Source of the DNA: Flavisolibacter sp.
GTDB lineage: Bacteria; Bacteroidota; Bacteroidia; Chitinophagales; Chitinophagaceae
Length of the DNA stretch: 7,158 nucleotides
Assembly: GCA_013695175.1 (NCBI GenBank)
Contig: JACDAZ010000462.1
Location: 1 to 7,158, forward strand
Reading direction: 5' to 3'
Shown: one piece after another, positions 1 to 6,063 of the stretch
How positions within the stretch are numbered: position 1 is the stretch's first letter
Layout of the letters: each line of letters opens with the position of its first letter
Notes under the pieces: generated by a model
Database searches by the model: none
Seen by the model: the letters and a program-made list of their open reading frames with translations, nothing else
Told to the model about the DNA's origin: nothing
Made by a program: the position numbers and the translations under genes

Positions 1-10
1 GGTGATGTCG

Positions 11-29
11 CCGGATGGGGTGCATCCGG
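11..29. repeat. 7-bp perfect inverted repeat near the left edge
   Basis: CCGGATG (11-17) and CATCCGG (23-29) form a perfect GC-rich stem with a 5-nt loop. Neither strand has an adjacent T-run, so it is not a simple terminator. It could be an RNA hairpin, a protein-binding site, or a chance repeat within the end of a gene lying mostly outside the window. Nothing else in 1-85 could be identified. Confidence 0.35.
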
Positions 30-85
30 AAAGGCAGTACAAGACTTGCAATTTAAAGAACTATCGCATGCATGGCTCACTATAC

Positions 86-112
86 AAAAACCCCCATTGA
101 AAACAATGGGGG
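86..112 (-). terminator. Rho-independent terminator of the dcw operon after ftsZ
   Basis: A perfect 9-bp inverted repeat (CCCCCATTG at 91-99 and CAATGGGGG at 104-112) encloses a 4-nt A loop on the plus strand. Read on the minus strand, the GC-rich hairpin is followed at once by TTTTT (90-86), the classical intrinsic terminator layout. It begins 66 nt past the ftsZ stop. In the plus direction no T-run follows, so it should act mainly on transcription leaving ftsZ. Confidence 0.88.
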
Positions 113-119
113 AACAACT

Positions 120-144
120 AAAAAACACCGAGCCATTCAAGGCT
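120..144 (-). terminator. Possible weak upstream terminator: short hairpin and T6 run
   Basis: On the minus strand a short 4-bp stem (AGCC at 144-141, GGCT at 134-131, loop TTGAAT) is followed by five other bases and then TTTTTT (125-120). The stem is short and the spacer to the T-run is long for an intrinsic terminator, so at best it would act as a minor site ahead of the strong one at 86-112. Confidence 0.3.
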
Positions 145-146
145 GT

Positions 147-160
147 CCCGCCGAAGCGGG
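147..160 (-). repeat. GC-rich hairpin with C(UUCG)G tetraloop after the ftsZ stop
   Basis: A 5-bp all-GC stem (147-151 with 156-160) closes a TTCG loop on the minus strand, giving the exceptionally stable C(UUCG)G form 18 nt after the ftsZ stop codon. No T-run follows on the minus strand, so it is more likely a 3'-end stabiliser or auxiliary element than the terminator itself. On the plus strand the same repeat is followed by GTTTT, a weak possible terminator for a convergent gene. The inverted repeat is certain; its function is inferred. Confidence 0.6.
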
Positions 161-178
161 GTTTTCATTGAGACAGAA

Positions 179-2044
179 TTAGTCCGGTTTTTTACCGTCT
201 AAGAATGTATTGATAGTGCTTATTTGTGCCGTGTTATTGCCGTCAGGCTTTACAGAATAATTGCTATAGAAGTTTTCTACACTGGCCGTTTGATTGTATA
301 ATTCCATATTGCGGCGGATATAAGCCGGAACAGCTTCAAATTCATTGTTAGGATCAACCGCATTCAGGTTGAATGACAGGTTGCGCAATTTTTGAAGTCG
401 TTCAGCTGCCTTGCGTTTCTCTTCCGCGGCTATGTCTCCGGCTTCACGGAGTTCCTCAGCCGGGGCTTGAGTGGGTTGCGAGGTTTGAGCAGTCGGCATA
501 TCCGCCGCTGGAATGTCATTCCTGATCACCAGTTGCATGTTGAAGCTTTCCTCGTCTTCAATTTTTGCGGACGGTGGGGGAACCGGTTCTTCGGCAGGTT
601 TGGAAGTAAATACTTCCGGTTTAGAGTCTGCATAGATATTGGATGGTCTGGCCAGATAACCTCCCGACGCTGCAGACGGCGGGAAAGAGGTTTCAGTATT
701 TTTTTCGGCTGCAACTTTTCCTAAAATCTGCTGCCTTAATTGTTCAAACTTATCATCTAACTGCTGCTTCCTGAGCTCCATCTCCTTTCTTTCTCTCTCC
801 TGCTCTGTTTCTTCCTTAATCTTCAGTTGCAGGTGTACATGTGGTTCTTCCTCTATTGGTTCTTCCTCTACCGGCAGTTGATGCATGAAAGATATGTCTA
901 ATTCTGAATCAGAATGTTTTGGCATTGGAATTTCCTCGATCAGTGTTGGCGCCAAAGGATCTGCAATAATCTTTGGCTCTTCTGCCATTTGTTTTGCAGG
1001 CTCACCACCTAAGGTCATTAATATTTTTTCTTCTTTTTGTAGTTCCTGCTTTGGTGCCTCTTTTAACGTAAACGGATCTTTATGTTCAAACCCAGTGGCA
1101 ATTAAAGTAATCCCTAATTTATTTCCTAAGGTATTATCATATCCCAATCCTAAAATAACATCAGTATTTTCTCCCGCCTGGCTTAACAGGTAATTCTGAA
1201 TAATTTCCACTTCATCCATCGTAAATTCATTATCACCTTCGGCAGAATTTATATTGATCAAAATCCATTTGGCACCACGTATTTCACTGTCATTGAGTAA
1301 TGGTGAATTCAATGCTTCTTCAATGGCTTTTTGTGCCCTGTTCTCACCTTCGCAGGCTGCATTACCTAAAATGGCAACGCCACCATTTTTCATAACTGTA
1401 CATACATCGGCAAAGTCAACATTTATTTGGCCGGTGCTGTTAATTACATCGGTTATACATTTAGCTGCCGTTGCCAATACATTATCTGCTTTGGCAAATG
1501 CTTCACGCATTTTTAAATTACCAAACTGGTGACGCAATTTGTCGTTTGAAATTACAAGCAGTGTATCTACATATTGCTTCAGGTTTTTAATGCCTTCCTC
1601 AGCCTGCAACTGGCGCTTTTTTCCTTCATATGAAAACGGCGTTGTAACAATACCAACAGTTAATATTCCTAAATCTTTACAGATTTTTGAAATGATAGGA
1701 GCACCACCGGTACCGGTACCGCCGCCCATACCGGCAGTAACAAAAGCCATCTTAGTATTTACTTCTAAAATGCTTCTTATTTCTTCCAGGCTTTCTTCTG
1801 TTGCCTGCCTGCCAATTTCAGGATTGGCACCGGCACCCAAGCCTTGTGTAAGATGCGGCCCCAATTGAACTTTATTTGGAACAGAACTTTGTGCAATTGC
1901 CTGCGCATCTGTATTGCAGATAATAAAATTTACGTTTTCAATATTCTGACTGTACATATGGTTTACAGCATTGCTGCCGCCACCACCGATACCGATTACT
2001 TTTAAAATGGATGATTTTTCTTTAGGAAGATCGAAGTGTATCAT
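179..2044 (-). CDS. ftsZ: Cell division protein FtsZ, long Bacteroidota form
   Basis: Tubulin-like GTPase that polymerises at midcell into the Z-ring and recruits the divisome. The GTPase core covers roughly residues 12-325: a glycine-rich GIGGGGSNAV loop at 18-27, the tubulin signature GGGTGTG at 107-113, and the T7 catalytic loop NVDFADV at 208-214 with Asp210 and Asp213 in place, so it should be an active GTPase. At 621 residues it is far longer than E. coli FtsZ (about 383). The extra length is a low-complexity, acidic and proline-rich linker (about 327-568) with two highly charged, probably helical stretches near 409-447 and 529-556. The conserved FtsA-binding peptide is recognisable as VPAYIRRNMEL at 572-582, but about 39 further residues follow it, ending LDGKKPD. 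The ATG start is supported by the core beginning within about 12 residues; no Shine-Dalgarno is seen. It is the last gene of the cluster, 83 bp after ftsA, and is followed by a strong terminator. Identity is essentially certain. Confidence 0.98.
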   Translation of the reverse strand: MIHFDLPKEKSSILKVIGIGGGGSNAVNHMYSQNIENVNFIICNTDAQAIAQSSVPNKVQLGPHLTQGLGAGANPEIGRQATEESLEEIRSILEVNTKMAFVTAGMGGGTGTGGAPIISKICKDLGILTVGIVTTPFSYEGKKRQLQAEEGIKNLKQYVDTLLVISNDKLRHQFGNLKMREAFAKADNVLATAAKCITDVINSTGQINVDFADVCTVMKNGGVAILGNAACEGENRAQKAIEEALNSPLLNDSEIRGAKWILININSAEGDNEFTMDEVEIIQNYLLSQAGENTDVILGLGYDNTLGNKLGITLIATGFEHKDPFTLKEAPKQELQKEEKILMTLGGEPAKQMAEEPKIIADPLAPTLIEEIPMPKHSDSELDISFMHQLPVEEEPIEEEPHVHLQLKIKEETEQERERKEMELRKQQLDDKFEQLRQQILGKVAAEKNTETSFPPSAASGGYLARPSNIYADSKPEVFTSKPAEEPVPPPSAKIEDEESFNMQLVIRNDIPAADMPTAQTSQPTQAPAEELREAGDIAAEEKRKAAERLQKLRNLSFNLNAVDPNNEFEAVPAYIRRNMELYNQTASVENFYSNYSVKPDGNNTAQISTINTFLDGKKPD

Positions 2045-2127
2045 AGTAATTAGTTTGCGTATACACTGTTAGTGCATACTGTTGTTAACAAATTTTGAAT
2101 GGATGATTTTTGCATGTTCAATGATGA
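2045..2127 (-). promoter_or_regulatory. ftsA-ftsZ intergenic region with possible ftsZ promoter
   Basis: This is the longest gap inside the gene cluster. On the minus strand, TTG (2121-2119) is followed after 22 nt by AAAATTTG (2096-2089). That resembles the Bacteroidota -33 TTG / -7 TAnnTTTG pattern but misses one fixed base of the -7 box. Overlapping its downstream edge is a perfect 10-bp palindrome, TTGTTAACAA (2082-2091). Two ACTGTT copies (2065-2070 and 2078-2083, plus-strand reading) and a CACT-GTT-AGTG inverted repeat (2064-2074) lie between it and ftsZ. A secondary promoter giving extra ftsZ transcript is plausible but unproven. Confidence 0.3.
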
Positions 2128-3492
2128 TTAGAGTTTTTGGTCTTCTTCTTCGCGAAACATGTCAATTAAACTGTTTTTAAACTTTCCCCAGAAGTTGGTC
2201 ATGCCCCTTCGACCAGTTGTATCCACTGCTGTTTCAGTATCCAGTACTTCATTAGTTTCTGAATGTCTCATCAGGTCTTCTGGCACTTCTACTTTGGAAA
2301 AGGATTGGGAAAATTGTTTACGATTATGTTCATAATCATCATAACCCTTTAGTATCAATCCAAGGCAGGTAGAATAGGTGGGTTTGGCCAGTTCATCTAT
2401 ATGCCCGGATGAAAGATGCTCGGTTGGTAAACCTACTCTTGCATTTAAACCGGTTACATATTCTGTTAACTGAATCAGGTGCTTTAATTGCGAACCACCT
2501 CCTGTCAAAATAATTCCTCCATTCAACATTTTGCTATCCAGGCCAACTTGTTTTAAATGATAGGTAACAAAATCCATGATCTCACTCATGCGTGCCTGTA
2601 TAATGTTAGCCAGGTTTTTTACACTTATTTCTTTTGCCGGCATACCACGCAAACCGGGTATAGTGATGTAGGCATTTGCTTTTGCTTCATTGGCAAGCGC
2701 ACTTCCAAACTGCACCTTCATTTGCTCAGCCTGTGTACGCAACACACCCAAACCGGTTTTAATATCGTTTGTAATATTTTCGCCAGCAAATGGTATAACA
2801 GCAGTATGTTTTAATATGCCTTCATAAAAAACTGCAAGGTCTGTTGTACCGCCACCAATATCTACAATAGCAACACCGGCTTCCATATCTTCCTGTGCCA
2901 TTACAGCTGCGGATGATGCCAGTGGTTGCAATACAAGGTCTTTTGTTATCAATCCTGATTTTTCAACCGAACGGTTGATGTTTCTGATCGCATTTTTATC
3001 ACCGGTAATAATATGAAAGTTGGCTCCCACTTTCACACCACCATATCCGATAGGATCAGGAATGTTTTGGAAATTATCAACTGTAAATTCCTGCGGTATC
3101 ACATCAATGATCTGATCGCCGGCAGGTATATAAGTTTTAAACTGGTCAGCCACCAACTGGTCAATTTCTTTTTGAGAAATTTCATTTTCAGTATCGTGCC
3201 TTACAATATCACCGCGGGTTTGTAAACTTTTTATGTGGTGACCCGCTATGCCCACATAAACTTCATTTACTTCCAGATTTGGATTGGAAGCATAACAGTT
3301 TTCAAGCGCAGTTTTAATTGCTTTGATTGTTTCGTCTATGTTAAGCACCTGTCCATGCTTAACGCCATTTGAATTGGCACGTCCAAATCCCAAAATTTCC
3401 AGTTTGCCGTACTCATTTTTTCGCCCGGCAATAACCGCAATTTTTGTTGTACCAATGTCAAGGCCGACAATAATGGGTTGTTCGTTGTTCAT
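2128..3492 (-). CDS. ftsA: Cell division protein FtsA, actin-like FtsZ membrane tether
   Basis: Actin/Hsp70-fold ATP-binding protein that anchors FtsZ filaments to the inner membrane and helps recruit later division proteins. Visible motifs in order: phosphate-1 loop GLDIGTTKIAVIAG (10-23), the FtsA-specific 1C subdomain (about 85-165, placed by analogy), phosphate-2 loop VDIGGGTTDLAVF (210-222), and the adenosine motif ILTGGGSQL (328-336). A flexible segment (about 395-430) leads to a C-terminal amphipathic helix, about 433-447 (NFWGKFKNSLIDMFR), with alternating aromatic/aliphatic and basic residues. This matches the membrane-targeting helix expected of FtsA and separates it from other actin-like proteins such as PilM or MreB. 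Length 454 is slightly above E. coli (420) and normal for the phylum. The ATG is preceded by an A-rich leader without a Shine-Dalgarno. It lies 58 bp after ftsQ and 83 bp before ftsZ, its direct partner. No damage is seen. Confidence 0.97.
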   Translation of the reverse strand: MNNEQPIIVGLDIGTTKIAVIAGRKNEYGKLEILGFGRANSNGVKHGQVLNIDETIKAIKTALENCYASNPNLEVNEVYVGIAGHHIKSLQTRGDIVRHDTENEISQKEIDQLVADQFKTYIPAGDQIIDVIPQEFTVDNFQNIPDPIGYGGVKVGANFHIITGDKNAIRNINRSVEKSGLITKDLVLQPLASSAAVMAQEDMEAGVAIVDIGGGTTDLAVFYEGILKHTAVIPFAGENITNDIKTGLGVLRTQAEQMKVQFGSALANEAKANAYITIPGLRGMPAKEISVKNLANIIQARMSEIMDFVTYHLKQVGLDSKMLNGGIILTGGGSQLKHLIQLTEYVTGLNARVGLPTEHLSSGHIDELAKPTYSTCLGLILKGYDDYEHNRKQFSQSFSKVEVPEDLMRHSETNEVLDTETAVDTTGRRGMTNFWGKFKNSLIDMFREEEDQKL

Positions 3493-3550
3493 GTTTTATG
3501 GTTGTTTTTAGTTGTTATGATCTATTATATAACTGTTTTGCAGTCATACA

Positions 3551-4609
3551 TTATACTCTTGCAGGCATTACTGCCTTTGGTTTTTTCTCTTCTTTCTTAT
3601 CTTCTTTTTTTTCTGGTTTTTTTACAGGAACGGATTTAGCTTTCGCAGGATTTGGAATTGGATTTTTTACAGCAACAGGATCTGGCTTTTTTTCTGTTAT
3701 AACAGGAGAAGCTGTTGTTACAAAAACAGGTTTTTCTGTTGCCTGTGTAATTACTTCTTCCTGTAAGGATTGTTGTTGAAGAACAAATTGTTCTATATTT
3801 TTTTTAAGCTGTACTGAATCTATTGCTGTAGAACCGGTTGTATACTGACCAATAACCTGGTTCTGGTATTGAATATCTATAAACTTGTATTTATCAAAGC
3901 CTGTTTTACTTAACACCTGTTGATAAAAAAGGAAAAGGTTAGAAAATTTTTCCTCTATATTGTCTGCTTTTCCAAGCTTCACAATATGATCGCCAATAAC
4001 AGGTACCATCTCAAAATTGCCTTCTGGTGTAATATCAATTTGTCCTACTTGTGAATTCCAAAAACTGTGATTAGAAGTATAATCTACAAGTAGTACCACA
4101 TCTTTTAATAAAGCACTGTCTTTTGAAGACAATTTTGATGAAGCGGAAAAATTGGTAAACACAGGCAACCTGATTCCAACAAGATCTAAAACCGGCATCC
4201 TGTGTCCGTCCCTGTCAATAAAAAATGAATTGCCTGCAGTCGTAAATATTCTTGCAGCAGGAATTCTTTCTTTTACTCTTACATGCAAATTGTTCTTTGT
4301 ATCAAAATACAACTGAGCATCTTTTATCCACGGATGTTTTTTTAATCCTCTTTCAAGTTGAGATAAATTAATAGCAGTTACTGCTTCGCCCTTTATATTT
4401 GTTGCAGCAGCTTTATAAATTAAAGCTGCAATTTCAGCTTCATCAACATGTAGCAGATCAGCATTACCATCAATTTTTATGAGCACATTATTACAAATAT
4501 GTTGCTGTTGTTTTTTGGTGGCAGCTGCAAGTAAAATAATTAACCCGCTGCTTATGCCTATCCAAAAGGCAAGTAATAAAAATTTCGTTATGATGGTTTT
4601 TGCTTTCAC
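3551..4609 (-). CDS. ftsQ: Cell division protein FtsQ/DivIB family, with Lys/Pro-rich tail
   Basis: Bitopic membrane protein of the divisome; in studied bacteria it works with FtsL and FtsB to control septal peptidoglycan synthesis. Topology fits: a short basic N-terminus, one transmembrane helix (about 9-30), then a periplasmic part. A POTRA-like domain spans about 41-116 and ends in a recognisable block (LERGLKKHPWI at 85-95, VRVKERIPAARIF at 110-122). The FtsQ/DivIB beta domain follows to about 250, with FIDRDGHRMPV at 130-140. Residues from about 290 form a low-complexity tail rich in Lys, Pro and Glu, making the protein 352 residues against 276 in E. coli. Translation probably starts at GTG, because no in-frame Met lies near the N-terminus and this start places the membrane helix correctly; the GTG shares its first G with the murC TAG stop, suggesting translational coupling. 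FtsQ sequences diverge strongly, so the call rests on domain pattern plus position between murC and ftsA. Confidence 0.92.
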   Translation of the reverse strand: MKAKTIITKFLLLAFWIGISSGLIILLAAATKKQQQHICNNVLIKIDGNADLLHVDEAEIAALIYKAAATNIKGEAVTAINLSQLERGLKKHPWIKDAQLYFDTKNNLHVRVKERIPAARIFTTAGNSFFIDRDGHRMPVLDLVGIRLPVFTNFSASSKLSSKDSALLKDVVLLVDYTSNHSFWNSQVGQIDITPEGNFEMVPVIGDHIVKLGKADNIEEKFSNLFLFYQQVLSKTGFDKYKFIDIQYQNQVIGQYTTGSTAIDSVQLKKNIEQFVLQQQSLQEEVITQATEKPVFVTTASPVITEKKPDPVAVKNPIPNPAKAKSVPVKKPEKKEDKKEEKKPKAVMPARV

Positions 4610-6045
4610 TATGCTTGATAAATTATTTTTTGTAATGGTTGAACCAAAGTATCTATATCGCCTGCGCCTGCAGTTATTATCACCTCACCAAACTCTTTAT
4701 TAATATTCTTTAAATGATCTTCCATCCATTTTAAGAATTCTTCCTTCTGCACCAGGTGTTTTTCTTTTGCAGTAATTCTATTTAGTATCATTTCACTTGA
4801 TACACCATCAATAGGTTTTTCCCTGGCAGGATAGATAGGTAACAGAATCACATCATCTGCCATAGACAACACTGATGCAAAACCATCTGCATGATCTTTT
4901 GTTCTGCTGAATAAATGAGGCTGAAAAACAACCGTAAGTTTTCTTTGCGGAAACAGGCTGCGTGCACTTTTTAATAATACTTTCAACTCCTGTGGGTGAT
5001 GCGCATAATCATCAATAAAAACAGGATACACATAATGACCCGGCTGTTGCTTTTGTGGAGGCAAAATATATTCAAACCTCCTTTTTACGCCTTCGTAAGC
5101 TTTAACTGCTTCACGAATCTTGTCAGTATCAATATCCAGTTCAAGTGCAACGGTGATGGCAGCCACCATATTTTCAACATTATGCATACCACCTACCTTC
5201 AATTTCAAATTTGATATGCTGTTGCCTGCTACCTGCACACTAAATTCATAACCACCTTCGTCTATTTTTATCTCAGAAGCAAACACATCTGCTGCTTCAT
5301 TTTGTAAACTATAGCTTAGTTTCCTGGAAGCTTTTACTTCAGAAAGCTTTTTTAATCCATGTCTGCCAATAAACAAACCACCTTCTTTTACTTTACTTCC
5401 GAATTCAACAAAAGCATCCTGTAAATTTTCTTCGGTGCCATAAATATCAAGGTGATCAGCATCCATAGAAGTGATAACAGCAATATCCGGTGATAATTTC
5501 AAAAAGCTCCTGTCATATTCATCTGCTTCCACAACACAGGTTTCATTTTCACTGCTCCAGAAATTAGTTTCATAGTTTGTTGATATACCTCCAAGAAAAG
5601 CATTACAACCATAACCGGTATGACGAAGTATATGAGCTGTCATAGCACTGACTGTTGTTTTACCATGCGTTCCACCAATACAGATATTAAACCTGTCTGC
5701 CGTTATAGCACCCAAAACATCACTTCTTTTTACAACAGCATAGTTGTTGTCTCTGAAATAATTTAATTCTTCATGATCCTGCGGCACGGCCGGTGTATAA
5801 ATAACAAGGTCTGCATCTTTAGGTATCAGATTCAGATCATCATTATAATGCACTTTTATTCCTTCGATCACAAGCTCTTTGGTTAAAGTTGTTTCTGTTT
5901 TATCGTATCCAGAAACTTCTTTATTCAATGATTTAAAATAACGGGCAAGTGCACTCATACCTATTCCACCAATACCAATAAAGTAAACAATACCCACACC
6001 TTGTGGTGAGTTGAGTATTTCCTTTACTTTTTGTTGCATGTCCAT
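4609..6045 (-). CDS. murC: UDP-N-acetylmuramate--L-alanine ligase MurC
   Basis: Cytoplasmic ATP-dependent ligase that adds L-alanine to UDP-N-acetylmuramic acid, the first step of stem-peptide assembly (EC 6.3.2.8). The three Mur-ligase domains are present: an N-terminal Rossmann-type UDP-binding domain with GIGGIGMSALA (24-34); a central ATPase domain with P-loop GTHGKTT (125-131), VVEADEYDRSF (171-181) and the SMDADHLDIYG block (193-203); and a C-terminal domain with FIDDYAHHP (343-351), FQPHLFSRT (374-382) and the terminal GAGDID (460-465). GIGGIGMS with the DDYAHHP block marks MurC rather than MurD, E or F; the related Mpl is less likely given the dcw context. Length 478 is normal (E. coli 491). 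The start ATG lies 18 bp after the murG stop, with a weak purine-rich AAGAAG at 6060-6055; a second in-frame ATG two codons downstream is an alternative. The TAG stop overlaps the ftsQ GTG by one base. All key residues appear intact. Confidence 0.98.
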   Translation of the reverse strand: MDMQQKVKEILNSPQGVGIVYFIGIGGIGMSALARYFKSLNKEVSGYDKTETTLTKELVIEGIKVHYNDDLNLIPKDADLVIYTPAVPQDHEELNYFRDNNYAVVKRSDVLGAITADRFNICIGGTHGKTTVSAMTAHILRHTGYGCNAFLGGISTNYETNFWSSENETCVVEADEYDRSFLKLSPDIAVITSMDADHLDIYGTEENLQDAFVEFGSKVKEGGLFIGRHGLKKLSEVKASRKLSYSLQNEAADVFASEIKIDEGGYEFSVQVAGNSISNLKLKVGGMHNVENMVAAITVALELDIDTDKIREAVKAYEGVKRRFEYILPPQKQQPGHYVYPVFIDDYAHHPQELKVLLKSARSLFPQRKLTVVFQPHLFSRTKDHADGFASVLSMADDVILLPIYPAREKPIDGVSSEMILNRITAKEKHLVQKEEFLKWMEDHLKNINKEFGEVIITAGAGDIDTLVQPLQKIIYQA

Positions 6046-6063
6046 TATTAATTTCTTCTTTTA

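Noticed and set aside
1..178. tRNA, SRP RNA, tmRNA or riboswitch in the region after ftsZ
   Set aside because: I looked for a T-loop motif, the SRP GGAAGG core and known riboswitch cores and found none; only simple hairpins are present.
392..1868. Plus-strand open frames opposite ftsZ (for example 392-724, 885-1193, 1254-1532, 1539-1868)
   Set aside because: They are antisense shadows of a clear, conserved FtsZ reading frame, with no recognisable domains.
4609..4609. Missing ddl or murB between murC and ftsQ taken as a deletion
   Set aside because: A direct murC-ftsQ junction is usual in Bacteroidota, and the coupled stop/start overlap shows no sign of a recent deletion.
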